Assembly (NCBI GenBank): GCA_964440985.1
Contig: CAYTWE010000020.1
Location: forward strand, 1-34,562
DNA: 34,562 nt
Direction: 5' to 3'
Source: UBA1731 sp964440985
Lineage (GTDB): Bacteria; Verrucomicrobiota; Kiritimatiellia; RFP12; UBA1067
Shown here: in pieces, positions 7,828-14,726 of the stretch
How positions within the stretch are numbered: the first letter of the stretch is position 1
Layout: every line of letters begins with the position of its first letter
The notes under the pieces: generated by a model
Database searches by the model: none
What the model was told of the DNA's origin: nothing
Seen by the model: the letters and a program-made list of their open reading frames with translations, nothing else
Translations under genes and position numbers: made by a program

Positions 7828-8421
7828 ATGGCGGATGCGAAAGTGACATATGCGGGCGTCGTTTGTGCGTTGCTGTCGGCGGTGATTTCCTGCGGATGTC
7901 TCACCTCTGCCCCTCCGCAGCCGAAGAGCTGGGTTGTCTCGGTCCCACATCGCCAGATTGCGGAGATGGACGCATCAAAGACGGCAAGGCTTGGAGCGGT
8001 TGTGGTTTCTGCGCCGTACGACAGGTCGGCGCTCGCCGTGCGCAGGGCGGATGGCTCCATGGCTTTTGATGCGTTCAACGTGTTCGCCTCGTCGCCGTCA
8101 TCCATGCTGAAACTGCCGTTGGCCAGCGTCCTTGCGGACGCAGGACGCTTCGGATATGTCCTGCCGTCCGCGAGTGCTGTGCGCACCGGCGTCACGATTG
8201 AGGCTGTGGTGAACGACCTGTCGCTTGATTGCCGGGAGGAGGGGCGGCGCGTGGCTCGCGTATCGCTTACACTCGTCGTTCTTGAAAACCGCGCCGTGGT
8301 CGAGCTGCTTGACGGGTCGGGTGAGGTGGATGCCGCATCCGGCGACTATTCGGCGGCGTTTTCGGAGGCGTTCAGGAAAGCCGCCGAGGCTGCGCTTTCC
8401 TCGTCCGCAAAGCCAAGGTAG
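7828..8421 (+). CDS. Putative PqiC/ABC-auxiliary-type outer-membrane lipoprotein
   Basis: This 197-aa protein has a signal peptide and a lipobox VISC22, so it should be lipid-anchored. The body has the rhythm of the ABC-type transport auxiliary lipoprotein family (PqiC/YmbA, DUF330). It has a LGAVVVSAPYDRSALAVRR strand-rich start, a fixed aromatic/Phe-rich block (MAFDAFNVFASSP) before LASVLADAGRFGYVLP, then a VTIEAVVNDLSLDC strand. Such proteins work with MCE/MlaD and an ABC transporter in moving lipids between membranes, but no mce or ABC genes are in the window. The start is ATG 7828, chosen for the signal peptide; a longer reading back to 7777 overlaps the metallophosphoesterase gene. The family call is by pattern only. 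Confidence 0.55.
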   Translation: MADAKVTYAGVVCALLSAVISCGCLTSAPPQPKSWVVSVPHRQIAEMDASKTARLGAVVVSAPYDRSALAVRRADGSMAFDAFNVFASSPSSMLKLPLASVLADAGRFGYVLPSASAVRTGVTIEAVVNDLSLDCREEGRRVARVSLTLVVLENRAVVELLDGSGEVDAASGDYSAAFSEAFRKAAEAALSSSAKPR

Positions 8422-8438
8422 ATCAAAAGGCGTCGCTA

Positions 8439-8466
8439 TCGACTTTCCATCGCGTGATGGTATGCT
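8439..8466 (+). promoter_or_regulatory. Promoter of Tat-tagged oxidoreductase gene
   Basis: TCGACT (8439-8444), a 16-bp spacer, then TGG-TATGCT (-10 at 8461-8466). It lies in the gap after the PqiC-like gene. Confidence 0.5.
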
Positions 8467-8501
8467 GCAACACACAAATGGATAAACAAAGGAGATACAG
8501 A

Positions 8502-9914
8502 ATGTCGGAAAAGGGTGTGACGATTAAGCGCAGGGATTTTGTAAAGGCTGCTGGCGCTGCGGCGTTGGCGGGTCCTTCACTCAATGTGCTTGGAGCGAAC
8601 GACCGTGTCCGCGTGGCTTGCGTCGGATATTCAGATCGTTTTCGCGGTTCGCTGCTGCCGAGCTTCATGAACCACAGCAAGGAGCTGAACTTTGATCTAG
8701 TCGCCGTGGCGGATCTCTGGAAGAAGCGTCTCTACGAAAATGCGAAGCCTGAGCTCGAAAAGCGGCTCGGCCATGCGGTGGATACGTACAGCAGCGACAT
8801 AGAGCTTTACGAAAAGGCCAAGGATGTCGACGCGGTGATCATATCCACGGCGGACTTCCAGCACGCGCAGCATGCCGCACACGCTGTCAACGCCGGACGC
8901 GACGCCTACTGCGAAAAGCCGCTCGCCGAGGATATGTACTCCGCCAACATGCTGCTTGATGCGGTGAACGCCAAGCGCAGTGCCGGATTTGCGCCAGGTT
9001 CCGTGCTGCAGATCGGTTCGCAGCGCCGCAGCGGTCTCAAGTACATGGCCGCCAAGGAGTTCATCAACTCCGGCAAGTTCGGCGACGTCTCCTATGTGGA
9101 TCTGCGCTGGAACGTGAACCAGCCCAGACGGTGGCGCCGTTCCGAAGATCTCATCAAGTCCCTCAAGCGCGAAGATGTGGACTGGAATCTCTGGCTGCTG
9201 GATCGCGATCCGAAGGCGTATGCGTTCGATCCGCGCAAGTATCTTGAGTTCCGTCTCTTCTGGCCGTTTTCGTCCGGTACGCCCGGTCAGTGGATGTGCC
9301 ACCAGATTGATACCGTCGCCTGGTTCATGGATTTCCCGTACCCGAAGAGCGCCGTTTCGTCTGGCGGTCTCTACCAGTGGGTCGATGGACGCCAGAGCTT
9401 CGACACGTTCACGACGATTCTCGAATACGGCGAAAGCGGCGTGAAGGGCAAAGGTTTCCAGTGCGTGTTCCAGAGCCACCAGCACAACGCCGGCGGCGGA
9501 TCGCGCATGAACGGCGAAGGTCCGGTGGAGAAGTACTTTGGGCCGAACGGCTGCGTGGACATGGGCAAGGGCATGGTCACGAACGAAGGCGTTGAAGGCG
9601 TCAAGTATGCCGAGAAGGCTTTGCCGGCTCCGGAGGAGAAGGTGATCACGAGCGCCAACACAGGCGCGGACAAACTGACGAACGCCCATATGCGCAACTG
9701 GATGGAATGCGTCCGCGCGCGCAAGAATCCGAACGCGCCTATCGAGGCGGGCTATTCCCACGCGATTGCGCTCATCATGTCGAACGCCGCCGCCCGCACG
9801 GGCATGAAGGCCACGTTCTGCAAGGAGAAGCGTCAGGTGATGGTGGGCGGCAAGCCGTTCATCGGTTACGAGTCCACCGCGGAGGAGGCGTTCTTCTCCC
9901 GCATCTTCGGATGA
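8502..9914 (+). CDS. Tat-exported Gfo/Idh/MocA-family oxidoreductase
   Basis: This 470-aa NAD(P)-dependent sugar oxidoreductase-like protein carries a twin-arginine leader (IKRRDFVKAAGAAALAG, RR at 10-11). It should therefore be exported folded, with cofactor, to the periplasm. The catalytic-type motif CEKPLAED (137-144, E138-K139-P140) is conserved. The Rossmann glycine loop is unusual: VGYSDRFRG (41-49) replaces GxGxxG. The C-terminal half has the larger insertions typical of PVC-type secreted members acting on glycans. The start is ATG 8502 with AAAGGAG at 8488-8494; upstream in-frame starts are rejected because the leader and ribosome-binding site fit here. A strong hairpin follows at 9931. 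The substrate is unknown. Confidence 0.85.
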   Translation: MSEKGVTIKRRDFVKAAGAAALAGPSLNVLGANDRVRVACVGYSDRFRGSLLPSFMNHSKELNFDLVAVADLWKKRLYENAKPELEKRLGHAVDTYSSDIELYEKAKDVDAVIISTADFQHAQHAAHAVNAGRDAYCEKPLAEDMYSANMLLDAVNAKRSAGFAPGSVLQIGSQRRSGLKYMAAKEFINSGKFGDVSYVDLRWNVNQPRRWRRSEDLIKSLKREDVDWNLWLLDRDPKAYAFDPRKYLEFRLFWPFSSGTPGQWMCHQIDTVAWFMDFPYPKSAVSSGGLYQWVDGRQSFDTFTTILEYGESGVKGKGFQCVFQSHQHNAGGGSRMNGEGPVEKYFGPNGCVDMGKGMVTNEGVEGVKYAEKALPAPEEKVITSANTGADKLTNAHMRNWMECVRARKNPNAPIEAGYSHAIALIMSNAAARTGMKATFCKEKRQVMVGGKPFIGYESTAEEAFFSRIFG

Positions 9915-9930
9915 CCGCATGATGGAACAG

Positions 9931-9966
9931 GCGCCAGCGCGATGCACGGCATCACGCTGGCGCTTT
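9931..9966 (+). terminator. Hairpin terminator after oxidoreductase gene
   Basis: GCGCCAGCG (9931-9939) pairs with CGCTGGCGC (9955-9963). Inside, after one C/A mismatch, GATGC pairs with GCATC around a 3-nt loop. It is followed by only TTTG, so the U-tract is weak, but the stem is very stable. Confidence 0.65.
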
Positions 9967-10029
9967 GTCATGCAGTTGGCTTGTCTCCGCAATTTGTCGG
10001 CTGAGCTTTCCCTCTAAATATTTTCATCC

Positions 10030-10488
10030 ATGCACACTAACGAGTTGAAGGGCTTGTCGTCTGCGCGTGAGACGAAGCGGGTTGTTGTTGCGTTGGGATC
10101 AAACATCGAGCCGCGCAGCGGGTTTCTTGAGCGGGCGCTCGATGCACTGTCGCGTTTTCCGGATACTCGCCTTGTCGCGGCGAGTTCGGTCGTCGAGACG
10201 GAGCCTGTTGACGTCCCTGCGGCGTTTGTTGGACAGAAGTTCCTCAACCAGGCGGCGGTTTTTGAATCTGCTCTCGATCCCTTCGACTTCTCTCGTCGAA
10301 TGCACGCGATTGAAGATGCCCTCGGCCGCGTTCGCACCGTTCGCAATGGCCCTCGCACAATCGATATTGACCTCATCGACTTCGGCGGAGCGGTTGTCGA
10401 TACGCCTGAACTGACGCTCCCGCATCCACGCGCACGGCAGCGCGATTTTGTCTGCAAGCCCCTCGCCGAACTCGGCATCGTGCTGTAG
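10030..10488 (+). CDS. folK: 6-hydroxymethyl-7,8-dihydropterin pyrophosphokinase
   Basis: This folate-pathway enzyme transfers pyrophosphate from ATP to 6-hydroxymethyldihydropterin. It is 152 aa, a normal length. Signatures are VVVALGSNIEP (18-28), ETEPVDVPA, FLNQAAVFE, and the family hallmark GPRTIDIDLIDFGG (about 111-124) with the metal-binding Asp pair, then LPHPRARQRDFV. ATG 10030 has no Shine-Dalgarno and the upstream region is AT-rich; about 17 residues precede the core, so a later start cannot be excluded. It stands alone, flanked by a terminator hairpin and by a 317-bp stretch without a complete gene. No folP or folB is adjacent. Confidence 0.93.
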   Translation: MHTNELKGLSSARETKRVVVALGSNIEPRSGFLERALDALSRFPDTRLVAASSVVETEPVDVPAAFVGQKFLNQAAVFESALDPFDFSRRMHAIEDALGRVRTVRNGPRTIDIDLIDFGGAVVDTPELTLPHPRARQRDFVCKPLAELGIVL

Positions 10489-10805
10489 CCGCAGCGCAAT
10501 TTTGCCGCCATGCCGTTTCTCGTCCATTTTCTCTGAATCTTGGTGTTTGCATTCACGCTGAATGTCTGTGCCACAGCATTCGTTGAAGGCGAAAATTATT
10601 GAGGGTGAAGAATCGATGTGGATATGCGAGCCACAAGTGATGAGGAAGGCTTCGCACGGTCAAGAGTGCCTCATTGTCAAGGGAATTTCCAGTAAGCTGG
10701 TCTGATGTTCCGGCGCGTTGAGCGTCATCACGGCATTTGGTATAATGTCATCTCGTTGTTGGCGAAGCGGTGGTGTTTTGGCTGCTTCCGGTGTCTTGTG
10801 CTGAT
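10489..10805 (+). other. Intergenic stretch after folK
   Basis: This 317-bp stretch has no convincing gene. It contains a small ATTCA-CGC-TGAAT inverted repeat near 10550 and, at its end, a near-consensus promoter (10718-10746). An open frame starting at 10705 has no family features and is not called. Base composition is lower in GC than the flanking genes. Confidence 0.6.
10718..10746 (+). promoter_or_regulatory. Promoter of the DUF3791-DUF3990 remnant
   Basis: TTGAGC (10718-10723), a 17-bp spacer, and TGG-TATAAT (-10 at 10741-10746). The 15 bases at 10736-10750 are identical to bases 1-15 of the window, the fumarase promoter. It should still drive transcription through the broken pair into the FAD oxidoreductase gene. 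Confidence 0.75.
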
Positions 10806-11049
10806 ATGGAACAGTTTATGGCTAAAAGTGTCTCAGCGAATAAACGGTACAGACGTATTCATCTCGCCGTCTCGGCCATCGAGAATGGAGCCAGGTTGAT
10901 GCATGTGTCCGGTGCGGAAATGTATCGTCGGTTGAAGGCGCAAAACTTGATCCATAATCGTCTGTTTGCGCGATACAACGACCTCCACTCCCTGGGAGGC
11001 GCATGATACGGTTGAGACCTTGAAGAGCTGGGAGGCTGAAAGACGATGA
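10806..11049 (+). pseudogene. Frameshifted DUF3791-family small protein
   Basis: The frame from ATG 10806 (or 10818) encodes about 66 residues of a DUF3791-like protein, with core AIENGARLMHVSGAEMYRRL and ARYNDLHSLG, then stops at 11004-11006. In the +1 frame immediately after, codons from 11005 read DTVETLKSWEAERR and stop at 11047-11049. That is what the end of such a protein should look like, and its stop forms an ATGA overlap with the DUF3990 start at 11046. The simplest reading is a frame-changing indel near 10990-11004. DUF3791 genes often precede DUF3990 genes and may act as partner or antitoxin (inference from co-occurrence). There is no convincing Shine-Dalgarno. Confidence 0.65.
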
Positions 11050-11765
11050 AGTTGTATCATGGCTCAAATGTATCAGTACCAGTTCCGTTGGCGAAAATTG
11101 GACGGACAAAGGTCGATTTCGGACAAGGGTTTTATTTGACGGTTCTTCGTTTGCAGGCGATTTCATGGGCGCGGATAGCCGCGAACTATGGCATTGCCGC
11201 CCGCATTGCAAGCGAGTGCGGATTTTGTGGACTGCTTATCGACAACGAGGACTACCATGGACTGAAGCAGTTCAATTACGTGCCAGAAACGGATGGCGAA
11301 TACGATAAGGCCGCCGCGATGATGCGCCGACGCGGAAGAGAGGTCTTCTCGGCAATATTCCGTGAATTTCCTAAGATCAGGCTTGGCTTGTTTTGGGCAT
11401 TCTCAAACATAAGGACGCAGCTCAAAGCCGATGATCCAGCAGCGGAGATTCGAGCGTCGGGACGGCTCTTCCCGCAATTCCTGAATGGTCTCCTTGACGT
11501 GATGCCGCCTGGAGCCGTAGTGATCGACTTCAACGAGGATGCGGACAGAAAGGAATATGAATCATGCAGATTACAAAACGCGAATTTTTGCGTAAACTGG
11601 GATTGTGCAGTGCAGGTGTGGCGGGCGCAGCGCTTGCGGACGACCATGTTGCCACCAACAGATGCCTTCCGCCTGGCTCTGTCGGCGATCCGGACAATGT
11701 CTGGTTCGGACAGCGGATATTCCCCATTCCGCATACGATCGAGGACGGTCCGAGCTGCCATATAA
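11046..11765 (+). pseudogene. Chimeric ORF: DUF3990 (ART-like) N-terminus fused to glycosidase-like fragment
   Basis: Residues 1-43 are the start of a DUF3990 protein: LYHGSN (His5) and VDFGQGFYLT (Tyr30), followed by the QAxxWA pattern. The His/Tyr pair resembles PARP-type ADP-ribosyltransferases. From about W41 (11166) the protein changes character. RIAANYGIAARIASECGF, then GLLIDNEDY, RGREVFSAIFREFPKIRL and LFPQFLNGLLDVMPPGA look like the C-terminal part of a putative glycoside-hydrolase-like family common in PVC bacteria (from memory). The rest of DUF3990, with its expected catalytic acidic residue, is missing. From 11564 onward the frame only shadows the next gene, so about 172 residues are meaningful. 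GGGAGG at 11030-11035 is its ribosome-binding site. It is probably a deletion-fusion remnant. Confidence 0.6.
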
Positions 11766-13000
11766 AGGACGGAAAGATAATCCAGCCGGCGCGTGAGATT
11801 CCGCTTTTCCATGAGACTGATGTAGTGGTTGTTGGTGGCGGCCCTGCTGGATTCTCCGCCGCCATCGCCGCCGCAAGGGCCGGCGCAAAGGTTGCGCTCG
11901 TCGAACGCTACGGTTCACTTGGCGGACTTTTCACAAACGGCATGGTTCTCGTGATGCTCGCGACATCGAGGAAGGAGAATGGCGACAGGTGGACGCTTGT
12001 CACGCGAGGAATCTGCGAGGAGTTCATGGATCGGGCGACGCTCCTCGGACCGAAGACCGGAAGCCCATCCAGGCAGGAGGCAAAGAACAAGACGCATTGG
12101 CAGCCAACCATTGACCCCGAAGCGGCAAAATATCTCATGGACGCCATGGTTGCCGAAGCCGGCGTTGAGATGTTTTTCCATTCGTGGGGCGTAGATACGA
12201 TACAGGATGGAGATAAGACGCTCGGGGTGGTGTTCCAGTCGAAGCAAGGGCCGCAGGCCATCCTTGCCAAGCAGGTTGTAGACGCCACTGGGGATGGAGA
12301 CATCTTCTTTGCCGCCGGATGCGGCTATCGCCAGATAACGCACGCAATAGGTTTCATTGCCCGCCTTGGAAACATGGAGCGGGTGACGGCGAAGAACCCG
12401 TCTATGGATGCCGGTAAAGATCCGTTCGGGTTGCCGAATCCGTGGCCCATGCACAGCAACGAGGCAAACCCCGATACGTGGTGGGGAGGCAGACTTGGAC
12501 CGAAGGGCGACGGCCTTTCCGTCCGTGACCTCTCAAGGGCGGAGATCATGCACCGGAAATACTGGTGGGAACATGTGTCCAAGATGCAGAAGACGCCAGG
12601 ATGGGAAGAGGTATACATCGCCAACACCTGTTCGCAGATAGGTCCGAGGGCGACAAGACTTCTTGATGCGGAATTTGTGCATTCGAGGGAGGCTCAGCGT
12701 TTAGGCGGCAACTTGAAGGAGGTTGTGGGATGGTTTGGCGCGGATGGCCCGAAACATCCTGCCATGCAGGTTTCGTACCGCTCGCTTGTGCCGAAGAAGG
12801 GCGACAACATCCTGGCAGCGGGGCGTTGCATTGGCGCCCCCGATTCCGTAGATACGTTCCGCCTGATATGTCCGTGCTTCGTGACGGGCGAAGCGGCAGG
12901 CACTGCCGCCGCCTTGTGTGCGAAGAAAGGCATATCCCCGCGCAATCTCCCCTATGGAGAGATTAGGAAAGCGCTTGAAAGCGCGAAGGTCTTCATCTGA
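11564..13000 (+). CDS. FAD-dependent oxidoreductase (FAD_oxidored type), exported
   Basis: This 478-aa flavoprotein has a dinucleotide-binding motif DVVVVGGGPAGFSAA (86-100), a LGGLFTNG segment after the first Rossmann strand, and a C-terminal FAD-contact block (AAGRCIGAPD...GEAAGTAAALCAKKG). This is the FAD_oxidored pattern frequent in Planctomycetes, Verrucomicrobia and Lentisphaerae. The N-terminus ITKREFLRKLGLCSAGVAGAALA is a Tat-like leader with KR instead of RR, so export is plausible but not certain. The start is ATG 11564 with AAAGGA at 11549-11554. That ribosome-binding site lies inside the tail of the upstream remnant, which therefore may still deliver transcription from 10741. The substrate is unknown; a sugar or polyol is a guess. 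Confidence 0.85.
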   Translation: MQITKREFLRKLGLCSAGVAGAALADDHVATNRCLPPGSVGDPDNVWFGQRIFPIPHTIEDGPSCHIKDGKIIQPAREIPLFHETDVVVVGGGPAGFSAAIAAARAGAKVALVERYGSLGGLFTNGMVLVMLATSRKENGDRWTLVTRGICEEFMDRATLLGPKTGSPSRQEAKNKTHWQPTIDPEAAKYLMDAMVAEAGVEMFFHSWGVDTIQDGDKTLGVVFQSKQGPQAILAKQVVDATGDGDIFFAAGCGYRQITHAIGFIARLGNMERVTAKNPSMDAGKDPFGLPNPWPMHSNEANPDTWWGGRLGPKGDGLSVRDLSRAEIMHRKYWWEHVSKMQKTPGWEEVYIANTCSQIGPRATRLLDAEFVHSREAQRLGGNLKEVVGWFGADGPKHPAMQVSYRSLVPKKGDNILAAGRCIGAPDSVDTFRLICPCFVTGEAAGTAAALCAKKGISPRNLPYGEIRKALESAKVFI

Positions 13001-13052
13001 AAGAAGTAGTTTCATAGAAATGACACGCCTCGGGATATTGAAAATTTCCCCG

Positions 13053-13088
13053 TTGTGCGGAGATGTCGTTTATGGTATCATACGCGCC
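13053..13088 (+). promoter_or_regulatory. Promoter of tRNA-Ser
   Basis: TTGTGC (13053-13058), a 17-bp spacer, TGG-TATCAT (-10 at 13076-13081), followed at once by ACGCGCC (13082-13088). The mature tRNA starts 15 bases after the -10. Confidence 0.7.
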
Positions 13089-13095
13089 ATTTGAT

Positions 13096-13189
13096 GGAGG
13101 AGTGGCTGAGTGGCTGAAGGCAGCGGTTTGCTAAATCGCCGTACGGTCTAATCTCCGTACCGAGGGTTCGAACCCCTCCTCCTCCGCCA
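13096..13189 (+). tRNA. tRNA-Ser(GCU)
   Basis: A 94-nt class II tRNA. Acceptor GGAGGAG (13096-13102) pairs with CTCCTCC (13179-13185), then discriminator G and encoded CCA (13187-13189). The anticodon stem GCGGT/ATCGC encloses TTGCTAA, giving anticodon GCU (codons AGC/AGU). A long variable arm (GTACGG paired to CCGTAC) is the serine hallmark. The T arm GAGGG-TTCGAAC-CCCTC is canonical. Confidence 0.97.
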
Positions 13190-13227
13190 TTTTGTGAGAT
13201 GTGTTGTTGTATGCCGGAGACGGTTTC

Positions 13228-13839
13228 ATGGTATCGTTCAAGATAGTGTCTGTCGGTTCTTATTGCGTAAACTGCATTGTCGTCTCTGAAGGTGGACGTT
13301 GCATAGTCGTGGATCCAGGGCAGGATGCGGACGTGATAGCTGACTGCATCAAAAGCCAGGCTCTCACACCGGTTGCCGTTCTGCTGACGCATGGACATTT
13401 TGACCATGTGGGCGGAATTCCGGGATTGCTTGAAAGATACCGCGGATTGCCTGTGTACGCCCATCCGTCGGACTGGCCGATGTTCGGGCATCCGCTGAAC
13501 AGGTGTCCGCCGGACTATCCGGGTGTGCCGCGCCCTGAGGATCTGCGGGATATCCGTACGGCGGAGGCCGATCTTGCGGAGTTCGGGATGTCTGTCATGG
13601 AGACTCCCGGTCACACTCCCGGAAGCGTGTGTCTGCGTTTCGGAAACACCTTGCTTTCCGGTGATACGCTTTTTGCCGGGTCGTGCGGACGCACAGATTT
13701 TCCTGGCGGGAGCATGGCGGCGATGCGCAATTCGCTTGCCGCGCTTTCCGCACTTCCGCCGATGGTGAACGTGATTCCGGGTCATGGCGCATCAACCACG
13801 ATCGGCCGTGAGGTCGAATCCAATCCGTTCATTGTGTAA
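13228..13839 (+). CDS. MBL-fold metallo-hydrolase (glyoxalase II-like)
   Basis: This 203-aa metallo-beta-lactamase-fold hydrolase has all zinc ligands: H55-G-H57-F-D59-H60 (THGHFDHVGG), H129 (PGHTPGS), D146 (SGDTLF) and H186 (PGHG). GSCGRTDFPGG (151-161) and the short length place it with small hydroxyacylglutathione-hydrolase-like enzymes such as YcbL, which hydrolyse thioesters like S-lactoylglutathione. The start is ATG 13228 with GGAGA upstream; an earlier frame from 13201 begins just after the tRNA and is less likely. It may be read through from the tRNA-Ser promoter (38-bp gap). The SWIM-domain gene follows after 24 bp. Confidence 0.88.
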   Translation: MVSFKIVSVGSYCVNCIVVSEGGRCIVVDPGQDADVIADCIKSQALTPVAVLLTHGHFDHVGGIPGLLERYRGLPVYAHPSDWPMFGHPLNRCPPDYPGVPRPEDLRDIRTAEADLAEFGMSVMETPGHTPGSVCLRFGNTLLSGDTLFAGSCGRTDFPGGSMAAMRNSLAALSALPPMVNVIPGHGASTTIGREVESNPFIV

Positions 13840-13863
13840 CCGCTTTGTGCGCGCTTCGTTTGC

Positions 13864-14505
13864 ATGAGCAAAAAAAGATATCCACCGCGAGTGCCGCGAA
13901 CGGCGCACGGATTCCGCGCCCAGGAGCTGAGGAACGTTCCGCGTGGGGCGTGGTGGGTGCGGCAGTGGCTTGATGCAATCGACGCGATGCGCCTTGGCGC
14001 ACGGGCCGGACGCGGAAAGGTGTACGCGGAACGTGGACAGGTCACGGAGCTGCGCGTTTCCGGGTCTCACGTCGATGCGACGGTGGCCGGCGGACGCAGC
14101 GATCCATATTCGGTGAAAATGGATTTCGCGACGTTCCCGTCTGACGGCGGTGGCCTTCCTGCGCGTCTTGGGGCGATGTCCGTCGGACGCATCCTTGCCG
14201 GCGAAATGCCCACAACTGTGGACGAACAGTTTTCGATTGCCGGGGTTTCTCCGTACCCGACATCAGGTGCAGACCGTTTCTGGTGCAGCTGCCCAGACTG
14301 GTCGAAGCCGTGCAAACACATCGCCGCCGTCCTCTATCTCCTCGGCGACGCTCTCATCCGCGATCCGTCGCTTCTGTTGAGGCTGCGTGGCGTTGAGATG
14401 GCGCAGGATCCGGAATGCGACGGAATGGCCGTACCCCTGTGGAAGGGCGGCATGAGGCTTTCAGATGCGCTTGACGGCATCTACCGTCGTACCGGTGTGC
14501 GGTGA
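13864..14505 (+). CDS. Stand-alone SWIM zinc-finger protein
   Basis: This 213-aa protein contains a SWIM zinc finger, C141-x-C143-x6-C150-x-H152 (WCSCPDWSKPCKHIAAVLY), a DNA- or protein-binding module. In bacteria it usually accompanies an SNF2-type helicase. No helicase is visible here. The N-terminal half has an AWWVRQWLDAI helix and a strand-rich region typical of bacterial SWIM proteins. The start is ATG 13864; no good Shine-Dalgarno is seen. It lies just before the 11-bp repeat array and the DNA-uptake-like genes, which would fit a nucleic-acid role, but that is inference. Confidence 0.85.
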   Translation: MSKKRYPPRVPRTAHGFRAQELRNVPRGAWWVRQWLDAIDAMRLGARAGRGKVYAERGQVTELRVSGSHVDATVAGGRSDPYSVKMDFATFPSDGGGLPARLGAMSVGRILAGEMPTTVDEQFSIAGVSPYPTSGADRFWCSCPDWSKPCKHIAAVLYLLGDALIRDPSLLLRLRGVEMAQDPECDGMAVPLWKGGMRLSDALDGIYRRTGVR

Positions 14506-14555
14506 CTGCATACCGCTTCCGGTTAAATGTTCCTGCGGCGCATGACCGCATTCCC

Positions 14556-14621
14556 TTGACAAGTCTCTGATGTTTTTTTGACATACTTTTGACATTCCGC
14601 TGACATTCCTTTGACAACTCT
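14556..14621 (+). repeat. Six tandem 11-bp units with TTGACA-like core (PhoP/PhoB-box-like)
   Basis: Cores at 14556 (TTGACA), 14567 (CTGATG), 14578 (TTGACA), 14589 (TTGACA), 14600 (CTGACA) and 14611 (TTGACA) are spaced exactly 11 bp apart, about one helical turn, with T/C-rich 5-bp spacers. Read on the other strand the core is TGTCA. Known precedents are the E. coli PhoB box (TGTCA repeats of 11-bp period) and the B. subtilis PhoP box (TTnACA repeats of about 11 bp). The array ends 20 bp before an extended -10 (14634-14642), the placement expected for an OmpR-family activator. The identity of the regulator is inference. Confidence 0.75.
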
Positions 14622-14633
14622 TTTCTCGTGCTT

Positions 14634-14642
14634 TGATATCTT
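14634..14642 (+). promoter_or_regulatory. Candidate activated promoter downstream of repeat array
   Basis: TGA-TATCTT (-10 at 14637-14642). The nearest TTGACA (14611-14616) is 20 bp away, too far for a normal -35, so this promoter may need an activator bound to the array. It would drive the 61-aa protein gene and the genes coupled to it. Confidence 0.45.
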
Positions 14643-14726
14643 TTACGGCGTCAAGGGCGATTGGTGCAGCCATGCCGGGTGGCAGGTGTGCATCGTCGCC
14701 GAAGATGAAACGAAAGGAGCGGAGCA

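Noticed and set aside
8697..9992. A 431-codon minus-strand open frame
   Set aside because: It mirrors the Tat-tagged oxidoreductase gene, is His/Arg-rich without family features, and is an antisense shadow.
10014..10574. A 186-codon minus-strand open frame over folK
   Set aside because: It is antisense to a clearly functional folK and has no protein-family features.
10705..10899. A short open frame just after folK
   Set aside because: It begins upstream of the promoter's expected start site and has no similarity pattern; the DUF3791-like frame explains the coding signal here.
11564..11765. C-terminal extension of the chimeric ORF beyond 11563
   Set aside because: From here the frame only shadows the N-terminal part of the FAD oxidoreductase gene, which has its own ribosome-binding site and leader peptide.
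14556..14621. The 11-bp repeat array as a CRISPR array
   Set aside because: The units are 11 bp with 5-bp variable parts, far too short for CRISPR repeats and spacers, and no cas genes are present.
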